From assembly GCA_036345935.2 (NCBI GenBank), contig JADWOT020000006.1:4529543-4593542 (forward strand): 64,000 bases of DNA, written 5' to 3'. The notes below the pieces were generated by a model that was not told the origin of the DNA, did not search any database, and was given only the letters and a program-made list of their open reading frames with translations. Numbering within the stretch: the stretch's first letter is position 1; each line of letters starts with the position of its first letter. The position numbers and the translations under genes were made by a program. Source of the stretch: Taenia hydatigena (taxonomy: Eukaryota > Platyhelminthes > Cestoda > Cyclophyllidea > Taeniidae). This document shows positions 40,526 through 52,700 of the stretch, piece after piece.

Positions 40526-41865
40526 CACTTGGATTTCTGATCGACCTAATCATCCAAGCCTTTTTTTGCATCAAACATCAAGTTCTAGTTATTTATAACA
40601 TTTACACGAATCAATAATTGCAGCTCATTTAAGAACGGGGGTAATGAATGGCCTAACTGAGCATTATTCAAAAATTCCTTGCCCGGGTCTACCTTTGTGC
40701 AGTTTTTAATGACATTTTATCATGCTGCAAAGATTGATTATTAATCGCCTGCTCCAATCTTATTCATTTTCTCAAAATAATAGTTGCATTTATTGACATC
40801 AATTCACTAGTGATTTTCGCCGATGCAAATTATCAGCACTGACTACTTCTTTACTTACTTTGCAAAATTTATATTCAGTCTAGCTTGTTTTAATCGACAG
40901 AAGCCGGCCTCGAAACGCTCACGTATTTGAAGCAGTCTGTGTCGTTCTATTGTTCGTTAAAAGTTGTTTTGACAAAGAATCTCTCGGATATTGGCGTAAC
41001 GGTTTATTAAGCATTAGGTGCGGACCCCTATAACTCATTCTAGAATCGCTAGGGGGCTTAATTTGTGGGTGGCACAGTTAATTTCCAGAAACTACTTGGT
41101 AACTGACATTGAATAGCTTCTAAATATCCTTTCGAACCGTGCGTATGTTGGCAGCGATTTGCCATCCTGAAGGAGCAAATACGTTTGTGAGGTGGTAGAG
41201 GGTATTTACAGGCGGCCACTGTGGCCCCCCAACTATTTACGTGACGAATTGTGGCGTGGAGTGAAGTAAACGACTATGGAGGCGAATAATAGTGCAGAGA
41301 TGCCACAGCTCTTCATTGCGTACTCATTAAAGTTAAACTGCTATTAAGATGATGGGTGTATCTGAACTAATCATATTTTCAGCTGGCCGTGTGAATGTGC
41401 TAGGATCCACAATTTTAGTTGGTTAATGGACTGCTCCTACGGAGTTGCCGATGGATATGGTGGCTTCTTTACACATATAAAATGTGAGAATCACCACCAA
41501 ATCACCTCGGGCTTTGCGTACGGTTAGGTCAGATGTGGCGTCTGATTCGTGCTTCTGTAGTGTTCACGTGCGCACTGTTTGCTAGGCAATTTAGGTATCC
41601 GAAACTTGGCCTTGTGTTATTGCCAAGAAATTTATTATGAAACTTTTAGCAAGAGCGAAAATTCATATTCTGTGCAGCAAATTTTTTTATACATTAGAGG
41701 TACCAATATGTTTGTCGTTCTGAACTGTGACAACAAACGTTGTAAGCAAAAAGTAATCAACAATGGCACACATGCAATGCTGGATCGGCGGTGTCATAGC
41801 AGAACCACGTGAATGTTCGTTTGAATAGAATCAGCATTATGTATTATCAGATCTATCAACATATA
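40526..41865. other. Intergenic, nothing recognised
   Basis: AT-rich spacer between two LTR insertions with no supported gene. A 77-codon frame at 41,579-41,812 has no recognisable features. Confidence 0.4.
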
Positions 41866-42887
41866 TGTAGCGTTCCGAGGCTCCCTCGAAGGCAAAAGAA
41901 GGCGGAATACTAGGGTAGTGTAGTACTTTGTTTGTTGGAACTACCAGTTTTGGTCAAGGAAACAGATGTGGCCAGCTGCGTGGGCTGGCTTCCGGGCTAT
42001 GCCAGCAGCCTATTTCGCTCTGTCCGTTGAATATGTATAGTCTACCCTAGCATTCTGCCTTCTTTTGCCTTCAACAAAGTCTCAGGAAGCTACATCGGTG
42101 GCAGCGGAAAGCGGACCCGACTCTATAGGGTTACTATCCCGATCTCTACCGCCTGCGACATGTTGCAGCGGTGCGAAAGAAGTGCATGTGCTACGGATGG
42201 GCCACGAACGACGTCCACCTCCGGCATCTACCCCTTCTCCGTGTTCTACAAGAAAGCTATCAACAACTGGCCATGGACCACCTGGAAAGTTTCGTTTCGA
42301 ATATTACCCCTATTATACTTGCTTAAGGAGATCGGCGTGCTAACGCCTTCCTACGGACATACTGATGGTCGGCAGAACCACTTATTCTGAACCTTATTTC
42401 CATGCCAAATGAAACTCGAAGTGCAATGCACTGTCAAGAGGGATCACTGACGTTGGTGTGAAGCATCGCCTCAATCGCGTCGAATGTCGGCGACTGGCAT
42501 GGTTAGCTCGTGGGTGCTTCTCGCAGCACTGAGTATGTTATGATGGCTGACGCTGGAGGTGTGCCAAGGGGCGCGTCGGCGACGACGCTCGAAAGAGGAG
42601 AGGGGCAATGTAGTACTTTGTTTGTTGGAACTATCGGTTTCGATCAAGGACACAGAGGTGGCCGTACTGCCCTAGCTGCGTGGTCTGTCCGTTGAATATA
42701 TATATTCTACCCTAGCATTCTGCCTTCAGCAAAACCTCAGGAAGCTACAGGTAGAATATGTACGTTCAATGGGCAGAGGGAAGTGAGCTGCTGGCATGGC
42801 CTGAAGGCCAGCCTATGCAGTTAGGGCAATATAGCCATCTCTGTGACCCTGACCGAAACCGGTAGTTCAAACAAACAAAGTGTTGCA
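41866..42887 (-). mobile_element. Older solo LTR split by a nested TRIM insertion
   Basis: The two halves, 41,866-41,918 and 42,755-42,887, together rebuild one reverse-oriented family LTR: TGTAGCGTTCCGAGGCTCCC up to ACTAGGGTAG, then AATATGTACGTTCAATGGGC to ACAAAGTGTTGCA. The outer flanks ATATA and ATGTA match at 4 of 5 positions. The interruption is exactly the plus-oriented element 41,919-42,749 plus a duplicated GGTAG. Confidence 0.85.
41919..42749 (+). mobile_element. Near-complete TRIM-like LTR element
   Basis: An 831-bp element without coding capacity. 5' LTR: 41,919-42,094 (176 bp, TGTAGTACTTTG to GGAAGCTACA). Immediately after it, TCGGTGGCAGCGGAAAGC (42,095-42,112) sits at the primer-binding-site position. 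A purine tract GAAAGAGGAGAGGGG (42,591-42,605) precedes the 3' LTR at 42,609-42,749 (141 bp; it lacks about 35 bp around the GCTATGCCAGCAGCC block). Flanked by GGTAG on both sides (41,914-41,918 and 42,750-42,754). Both LTRs share a private variant near their 3' end (CTCAGGAAGCTACA instead of the family's CTCGGGACGCTACA), which supports their being a pair. Size and lack of gag/pol fit a TRIM. TRIMs of this kind are described in taeniid cestodes; identity with those is not tested here. Confidence 0.88.
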
Positions 42888-43783
42888 ATGTATACGTGTT
42901 AAAATTAATGTAATGTAATGTATGGGACGCTACAATGAAACTGTGGAGCAGGATGTCTGGCCCGCCCCGAGATGATGCTCATTAAGTTTCTATAAAGAGA
43001 CTAGCGAAAAGATCAGCTGCTAGTCGATTTTGCAACCAACTGTGTGGTGGATCATTTTAATCAATATTAACCTGCCGATTGCAAATACGATCATGCTCTA
43101 CCCAAGCGGCCTCTTATATGTAGCCGCTAGAAAGAGGTGTAATTGCAAGGTGCGAGCCATTAATATCGAGTTTACTTCATTCCACGCCACGTTGGACGTT
43201 GCAGTGTGACTATAATCACCTTCAAGTTTTTGGCAGTAAATGGAACTGGCAAAGGGGTCTAATGCCATACGAGCGAGATTACATCAGAGATAATGTTCGT
43301 AGCGCGTGGCAACTTAAATTGATTCAAACACTCAAACTAAAAAAGAATTATCGAAGTTCAGAAGTAAGGAATGCTGGGCGGTTTCTGAAACATAATTTAG
43401 TTTGGGGAATACTTGGTTGGAGGTTAAACATTGAACAGCATAAATAGACCTTCCAGGTCTAGAAGTAACGCGCTGAAAACATTGGCCCACCTAATATAAA
43501 TAACTTTGTGCTTTTATTAAAGGAAAGTGCAAACCACACTTAATCCTGTAAGTACTTTTAAACGCAAGCTGTATTGTGATATTCAGACCTTCGTTTAATA
43601 TTTTTACAAAAACCAATATTTACTTTAGTGTAGATGAGCAACTATCAATTAATAATTAAGTATTTTTGTTTTAAGAAGCGATTTGGTTGCCAAAATATAG
43701 TCATGCTTTGTTTGAACATGCCGATTGAGTTATATACATAAGCGGAGAATTCAGTACACGTCAAACGATTTTATTGGCCCATT
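42888..43783. other. Upstream region of INTS3
   Basis: Spacer containing a short TAATG/TGTAATG iteration near 42,905-42,920 and the presumed INTS3 promoter. The 82-codon frame at 43,199-43,447 has no recognisable features. Confidence 0.4.
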
Positions 43784-46700
43784 ATGTCTAAGCAAATTAG
43801 ACCGTTGTTGAATTTATCAGCGATAGAAGTTCCGCCTGCATTCCTTCAAGTAGCGTAATGATTGGGTGTTAAAGATTTGTTTTAGACCTTGGAGGAGTCT
43901 GCAAAGACAGTTAAGAAGATTAAGGAAACGGAATCCGATATTGTTAGCTCAGCGGTAAACAGTTTCGCAGATATCTTACAATCAATAGGCTAATCGCTCG
44001 GGTACGGACGATGACCGGCGCATGTTGCAGGCTGGGTTGATCTATCTTGCCCTTACTGAGCCGGATCCTCGGCGTTCTCACTTACAGGACATCGTTTTAA
44101 TTTCACGAGATAATCTCCATTATGCTCTCTCTGAGCTGGCTAGGTTAGTGGCGGAAACATGGCCTAAAATGCATCAAGAAGTTCGGAAGAATATGCTCAA
44201 TATCATTGCTGAACTGCTTGCTACACGTGGTGCAAATGTTGATGTATTAATGCTGCATTTATATCGGAGAATGCAAGGTATGGGAATGTTCAAAGAACCA
44301 CATATTTGAACCCTCTGATATGCAATTCGTTTATTGTGTTTTAGCTGGGGACTTAAGCTCTCAGAATCTATGGGTCATCCAGTCAATTCTCGATATTGTT
44401 ATCAGAAATAAGTATGTAAATAGCTATTGATTCCTCTTCGAGCGACCAAAAGTACACTTAACTTTGTTTTATGCTTAGAGAATCGATGGAGCAAAATGAA
44501 CGGAACACTTTTCTCTTATCCTTGACGGCCTACTCTTTCCTGCGTATTATACCAGACCATCATAGCGAAACGAACTCATTTCTAAAAACTCCTGATGGTT
44601 CGGCGTTGCTTTCGAAGTTGTCCATTTTGTATCAGCGCGAGTCTAATCTAGTGGTTGAACTTATGCGAAAAAATGTATGTGTTTTTTTCTGAGCCATTAA
44701 TTAATATTCTTTCAATATCTAGTTTGATAAGTGTGTTTCGGCCGGTCGTGATCTAATCCGGTTGCTCTTCTGTCTCTCTCGCATCGAACCCTTTCAAAAA
44801 CTGTGGAGCGATATGTTCGCAGATATTTCGTCCCTCTCTTCACTCCACAAGCGTAAGTTCCCGTACTTTTCTGTTAACTGCCAACCGAAATAACCGCCGC
44901 GGTTTTACATTATGCTTCCTTTTCTCCTAGATGTGAATTCTATCTTGGATGTTCTTACACCTGCACAACATACAAGTACTCTTATTAGCCAAGAAATGGA
45001 ACTTTGCATTCGATGGATGCTCCGGAATGTGCATTACGAGGCTAATGTTCCAGTTAGACGTTATCAGGATTTATTTAATGTAGGTTAAAACCTCCTTTAT
45101 TATTGACCATTCGAACTTATTTTTGCGATTTAATTAGCTTTTCGGTCAAAGTGTTTTCAGTGTTACTGGAATTACTCTTTTTCTCCTGCAACGTTTTTGG
45201 CAATCGCCAACCTTATTTGCTAGTGATGCTTTTTATTTTCTCTTCTAACAGATGAAGTATTTTTCAGCCCCAGAAAGTCAAAGCCTACGGGTGGCCCTGA
45301 CAAGATTCATTGTAAATAATTTCTACCCTGACAACGGTATGCTCGCCTCATCCCTCATGCCGCGGTGGAACGCCGTATCTTGGATTATTTCACTGTGTAC
45401 CGTAAGGTTCCTTCATTGACCCATCTTTGATAGTGCGAGGACTTACCCGGGCTATTGTGTTGTGGCACGAGTCAGAAAGGTTTTAGCTCACCCGTTTGAG
45501 CCTAAGCAACCGATTAAGGAGATCAGCCTCTTTCTAACTGTCGTTAAATGCATGCGGTTGGAAATTGCATGATCTCTAGCAAATCTTCAGTGATGCTAAA
45601 TTGCGCTTTTGTGAATTCTGGTTTGTCGCTATAAGGTGCTGAAATTGGAGTCAGCGCTGCATGTTGATCTCTTCTGCACTTGGTTCCATATATTTGATGA
45701 AAGTAGATGTATGGAAACGGAATCTAGAGTAAGCGTAGGATAAGCGTTTCTTGGGAGGAAAACAGTCAAAATTGAGAAAGCTTGTATTCATTGTTAAAAG
45801 TTCTTGATTTTACTGGAAAAGAGTTGCAAGGCAATCTTTGCAGTAGTATACTGAATTTCTTTCGGGAACTGATGTCCTGTTTCCTTCTCTAAATAAATAT
45901 TTGCCCGCAACTTTAAAGACTTGCTTTGATTTAGCCCTAATTTAGCCATATTTTCTCCAGTCTTTGTGCATTTATAGTTATGATCTGAATGCTACTGTTC
46001 TATTTAGCTCAGGAGGTGAACGATGCTTTTTTCCTTAGTTTATTAAGGAAGGACTCAATGCACAATGGCAAGGCGTGAAGGAGTCTCTTGTAATCAAAGA
46101 GTCCCACTAAGCGTCAGTATTTGCACCACGGTATTTTAATTCACCATCTACAACTTGATTGGCAAAAGATTTGTCAAAATTCCTTTGACTTAAGGCGAAG
46201 TCACCGTTTTAATCCCTCATTTTTATCATGTATTATCCGACTGCGACCCTTTGATTTATCTCTGCGGTCTACTCCTTGACTAGCCCAATTCCATTATTGA
46301 CAGCACTTTGCATTGAATATTCGTGAGCGTCCCGTATGCGTGTCAACTTGTAGTTGCCTTTTTCCCAAGCTGAGACCATGTTCGGTGCAAGCCTTGGCAA
46401 ACTGTGTAGCCTTTCACGTGCACACACGATTTAACATTTGCAGATTTAACCGTGTTAGATCATCAACTGGAATGGAATTATGGGAATAAGCGTTGCTTTA
46501 CTTGCTTGGAGGCTATATCAAGCCCTATGTCTGATGCATGAATAAAAATCATAAAAACAGGAGTGTGTGAAACATCCAAGTTTTGTGCCTCCAAGCTGCG
46601 GCTCTTGTGTCCCTTTTTGGTAATCATGTTTCTGTGACTCGTTTTTTGTTCTCATGGGTTTTCAATTCCTACCCTTAGCCATTGCTTTTGATTCATCTAT

Positions 46701-49700
46701 CGACCCAAAAGCAAGGTTTGGCAATAATTCTTCTAAATCTTGGACATAACTTTATAGTGCTTAGTTAAGTACCAAAAAATACCAATTAAGATCGTACTGA
46801 TCGAGTTGCATCGCGGTGCTAAGGTGGCATCGTAACTGTCCCTAACTTGATCTCACCAAAGGACTTCCGAAATGTCTCTCATCGGCGGCTGCGTTGGCGG
46901 TGAAAGACTACGTTATTAATATTATCGGAAATGATTGTTCCTTAAATACCTTTTAACTAGTGGCGTTGGCGTACCTACATGGTTGAGATCTGTCATCCTG
47001 GCATGTACAAGGCCTTTGCTTAATTTCACCTCCCTCATCTTCACTTTCAGTGCCCCATTGCCCATCAAAACTGCAAGATGGCCCTCTTCTTCGATTGGTT
47101 CTGCTTTCGGCATAATGAATGTATTATGAATATCGGTACGTCTTCTCTCCACAAATTTTATTGATGCATTAAAAGTCCCAACAAAGGGAATTAATTGTAG
47201 CAATTTTAGCTCGAGTCGTTTATCGTCAAATTGTTTGAGTACCATGAAATATTTTCTAGTGTTTTCTAGAGGAGGAGTAATTCTGTTGCAGTAATTTGCA
47301 CTCCGTACCAACTGTCATTACTCTCGACATCTTCGAATTTCGTATTTGCGTAATATCCCCTCGTAATCTCTACAGCTTTTTATCATAAAAAATGGAATGC
47401 TTTATGATATTTTGCTGCATAAACATTCGATAGTGTGGTGGTTCAATACGTATTGACGAAGATGTTCCACTACTTCATTTTGGTTTCGTCTTAGAGCCGG
47501 CAATGCTCATCATTACCAATAATCTCGCTTCTACGCGCTTTCAACCGTTTGCTCTCTCTATGCTGGAGTTTTTTGTAAAGGTGAGTTGTGAGTTTTGAGA
47601 CCAAATGTCTCTGCTGGTGTTTCATACCTTCGTTTATCTAGAAGCCACTTTTTGAGCTTTCATCGAACTCTCATTTCTTTTAACGTTCATTTTTACCATA
47701 CTGATTTAAATATCCTTTTTTCTCTTGGACATCTCACCCTGTCTCATTTGTCATCTCACTACTCCGGAGAACCACCACTTATTATTGCCCAATTAACCAT
47801 TTAAACGTCCATCTTGCGTTTATCGTTTGTGGCTGTTTTATTTTAAGAAATTTGTTTCCTACAAAGGAATGAATTTTTTTTAGCCATGTGTCCGTTTTTT
47901 CTGCGGATGTTCTGGGTGTTTTGCTGTTCAAGGCCTAAAGTACAGAGATCATGGCAAATATTCTAGGGTTCTGTGCCTTACAACGGGCCATTTACTACTG
48001 CTGTGGTGGTGGATTGCCGATGATTTATGGATGGGTCCTCAGGCGCCTTTATGTTCACACTTCCATTTTAGACTGCGACCAGCTTTCATCCACACTTGAC
48101 GGAGAGGTTCGCTCTTTCAATTAGGGCAGGCATTGACGACAGTATACGTCTAGGTGTTATTCGGTGCGTTGGCTGCTGCTTCATATCTCATTATGGTTCT
48201 AATCTTGTCAAATTCTTGTAAATCCTCTGAAATTTTGATTCATATTGTCTTATTTGTATCTTGCAGATCGATTAATCCCATTTTGGATACATTGCTTCGA
48301 ATTGCTCCGGAGATTTATCGCAGCTTCACCGCCCTCATTGGTCCTGTGGTGGACTCTACCCTCCCCCTTTCATCCACTTCTGTGGGCAGCTCCACCGCCG
48401 CGTCGGGAGAAGCCAACGCCTTCGAACTCGGAGGCGGAGGCAGTGGTAGTGGTGGTGGAGGAAGCTTTGATGGTAATAAATTCCACCGACCTCGCTCCAC
48501 AGTTGGCCTCTCTAAGTCTCACTCTTCTGATCTTTTAAACAGACCCAGAGGTTAGCAAATTCATTAATTATAATGGCTTTGTTGGATCCAGTACAGCAAC
48601 TGGGCAATACACTTCATACTCACCATGCTTTGTGTCCAGCGTGTGCCAATGCTCTCTTGATGCACTCCATTTCATACAATGCCTCTGAAACGTCCCCTCC
48701 TCCCAACTCATTCACCGCTTTAGATGCGATAGGTCACACCTCGGCGGCTAACGCATCCGCTACTGGTCCACCGACGGATCCTCGTCTTCGTCGGGGAAGC
48801 CTTCCAAATGCTGCATCTCCGAAAAACGGAGCCTTGCCTCTTCCCTTCAAGCCTCAACCGCGTCCACCGTCTCCGGAAGCTTTGGGCCGACTGTCACCTC
48901 CACCTCTACCTATGATCGATCTCAATCCTTCCGAATTCCCATCTCCAGACGAGATCAAGAAGGGGAATGCCAACCAGCAGCAGTCGGAAGGAAAATCGCG
49001 CTCAAAATCATCCTTACCTTCCGTAACAGTTCATCCTCCCTTCTCGGCTGCGCAGGAGCTCTCCACGTTGTCAAGCAATTTTGAGACTCTGGCTTCGCCG
49101 GAATGTCGTATCGGAGTCAACTCTAGTGTGGACACCATTCAGCAACGCATTGGTTAGTCTGCGTCAAAAAAAGCTGATGATTTGTTGAAATTCGTTTGTT
49201 CAGGATAAGTAATTTTATTTCTCTTTGTAGACAATTTGCGTCGGCGGTTCCAGTCCTACCAACTTCGTTATACGTATAAGATAAAGACTAACGTTGATGT
49301 GTTCGACATCCTCGGTCAGTTTGTGGGTGAGATTCACGAGTACTTGGAGAAGTTGATCTTTAAAGCGCGAGCTGTGGGACTGCTGAAGGAAGTCAGTGGT
49401 TCGAATGGAGAAAGTAGAAGCTCTACACCAGCCTCCTTATCAGACGATGCAGGTGCGTTCCATTTCGACTACTCAAGAAAAGGACTATACAAAGACCAAC
49501 GCTTTTTTCACTCTGTTTTTGCGTCAGGCCTTGAAGACGTGTGCGAGGCAATGCAGAGCCTCATCGACTCCGTGCTAGAGGATGACTTTTCCGACGATTT
49601 GGCAATGGTTGGTCGAATCGCAGATGTAATTAGCCAGATCTGTCTGCCCCTCTTTGACAATATCGCAGGGTGTGGTGACGCAGCAACTCTTGAAAATAAC

Positions 49701-52700
49701 AGAGTTGTTAGTGTTCTTCTGCCCTCACACTTGCCCATTACTCAAGAGTAGGTTTTTTTCATTTTAGATGAATTTCGCTGAATCTAAATGGTTTAGTAGT
49801 AGTTGTTTTTGTTCGGCTAGACACTTGTTTTGTAAACTAGCGTAAACTTTGTAACTACTTGAGAATGCATGTAGTTTGTCAACTTATCAAAGTTGACTTC
49901 TTAACAGCAGTCGACGAAGAATTTCGCGTAAGTGTCCTTCAATGTCAACTCGTTATTTGTCCATTATAATCGTCCTGCTCTGTCATGGCGTATTCAAAAA
50001 ACCTGATGCATGAGGGTGGATTTTGTGCCTCCTGCGCAGACAAATTGACGGCAGTCTCGCCTCTCCGGTGTTCGTGCCACTTCGAAATCTGTGTGAAATG
50101 AGTCGGACTAATGCGAAACGCGAGATTCTTCTGCTTTTGCTCACGGAAATCCAAATTCGGCAACCTCGAATCGGCTATCATTTGCTTTACTTCCTTACTG
50201 TCAGGTTTGCCAATTTTTGAAAGCTTAATTTCATGTCTGGCTTATTATTTGCATGTGGTAACTCCCTGGGTAAAGTGATTGGTTTTTAGGAGATTTAACC
50301 TCTGCAATCATTGAGATAGGGTATCGATAGCTCTTACAAGCTAATTCATTTTTATGTTCTCGTTACTTAAAAGTAATTAAAAATTAACTCAAGTTGCAAA
50401 CATTATCTTTCCATACCATCGCCTACCGCTATCGTCTTCGTACTTATTGGTTTCCCTATTTCAGCACCGTAAATGACGACAGAATGGCGGCTTATAGGAG
50501 TTTCTGTGCAAGTCAGGAAAACTCCAGTCTTCTTGTTTGTCTCTATCGCGATCTGCAGGTACTTTGGTTGTTTGAAACTTGCTGCATTGCCTTATTCACA
50601 GGGGTTTATTTAATTTTTCGTTCCTCCAGCTGCTTGCAGACGACAACCGATTTCTCTTCTGTTTTCTCCTACCTACAATCTACAGTGTGGTGAGTTCAAG
50701 GTCCTCTCTGGGGGCGACTTTTCTTCCTAATTTTTCTAAAAATGGCTTCCTGTGCTTACATAACCATGCAAACATTTTTTGTTGACTTTCAGCACCACGC
50801 CATAGTCTCATGATTTCATATTCTCTCTTATTAATGTAAATTTGTGGTTGCTTGTAAAATTTTTCCAGAGAGAAGTTGAAATCATGGCCTACACACGTAA
50901 CCTTCATTCCTTTCTAGTTCGCGACTGATCTCGCTAACAACTCGGATTTCCTCCGCCTTGTCGTTAGCAAAATTGACTCCAGTCAGGTAAATTACCTTAT
51001 TAGCGAAATTCTGCGTGGACACCTCAACCTCTTCCATCGATCCGATATTACAGATGTCCTCAGTAAGCCCAATTATCTCCTATATACCATGGGGAGTGGT
51101 GATTTGGATGCATGCGCGATATTTTTGCGACCCTTTTAGAAGCGAGTTTGGAATGGAGTTCGACGGAGCAGTCCTTTTTCTGGCAACTCGTTGGCGCTCA
51201 TGAATTGCCCACCAAGCATTTCCTTCCCCTCATCTCTCTCGTTGATGGCCAAAAGCATTCTGAGGCCTGCTCTCAACTTCTGCTCCTTCTGCAGCTCGAA
51301 AAGTGTGTTTTTCTTTTAAATCGGCTCTTTTTCCAAGTAATCTCGTGTACACGTGTTTGTCTGCAAATAGTACAGCCACAAGTTCACTCCCGTACAAGCC
51401 TTCTAAGGCGGTGTAGGTCAGTTGCTTTGGGCTATTCTGATGTAATTCAAGACTTTCAGTCTAGAACGAACTCTGACTGCTACATAATTTGACATTTTAT
51501 CCCCTGTGACTTGTTTATTTGGGTTCTGAATAGCTTGATTTAACTGTCAATAATTATAGGTTACAACGCCCTTGCAGTTAGGGAACGTCGCACCACAACT
51601 TAAGTGTTTTGTTGAGCGATTTATTAGACCTTGTTAATTAGACATGTCCAAGTGAGTAGGAGTTTTTTGCCTAAATGCCTAACTATTTTTCAATAACTTT
51701 CAATGATTTGACATTTTAAGCAAGCGCCAACTAGATTTTAGCCGACCTTTCTTTCTTTTCAGTCGCTGTTGATTCGGCTTTGATAGTCTTCTTCCACACA
51801 GATTTATTCATGAATGGTTTTTCATTTTATGAGCTAACAAATTATACCTTTTGTGGAACCAACGTTCACGTCTTGGTGATTATACATGTGTAGGTGGGTA
51901 CATTAACGGTTTTGTCCTCCGTCGGACTGGCCAGGCAGATGTTCATGACTCGAATCTGATGACGGAGGCGACTAAAAAACTGCGTATTATGTTGCATCAA
52001 TGACTGGGTTTCACATGATTTGTTTTTGTCTATTTTGGTGCTGCGTTTCTGGTAAAAGTTATGACTTCGTTGAAGCGGGGCTTTGGCTGTTCTTTTCAAC
52101 CCATATGTCCAAGCAGACTTAAAATATAAGATGCTTTCGTACCTGATTTCTTCGGAAAGACAGGCAAACTGGAAGCATTATGGTACCAATGGGTTGGCTT
52201 TCCCGATTTGACACGCATTAAATCAAATGGATAGTTCAGTATGGTCTAGTTTATTTGTATCAAGGAAAGGTCGAATTTTGCGATCTCACTGTGGGCGCAA
52301 GGAACTGTCATGTTTAATCGGTCTTGTAGCCCTCTTTCTCGCAAGATCAGCGTATGTTGTGCTGCTGATTCAATTTCAACGAGAATATGGCGTTGAGGTT
52401 ATTTTTGTTTTCAGAAGGCTGGCCAGATTTTGCGCCGTATTGCTTTTAAACCTTACCGACGAGCACTTAGCGCTCGATTTGCAGGGTGCTTCGGTCGCTA
52501 TCATGATCTTAGCTTCATGTTACTGGGGTTGCACCAAATTCGTTCTGCTGTAAATAGCTGTGCATTAGATCTCGCCAATCACCATGTCTCTCATGGTAAG
52601 TACGTTAAGGTGACCAAACTGCTTTTGTTCTTTTTTCTCTCGTCAGACCAACGAACGAGATAGTGCGCCTCCTGTTGACCCGCGCAGCCTCCAGCCTCAA

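Noticed and set aside
41866..41918. Short inverted repeat next to the TRIM, first read as a terminal inverted repeat of a DNA transposon
   Set aside because: It is one half of an older reverse-oriented LTR whose other half lies at 42,755-42,887, with GGTAG duplicated at the break.
51112..51492. Continuation of INTS3 exon 19 past 51,302 in the same open frame
   Set aside because: Ending the exon at AA/GTGTGT gives the phase and the LLLQLEKPTNE junction expected for INTS3; read-through does not.
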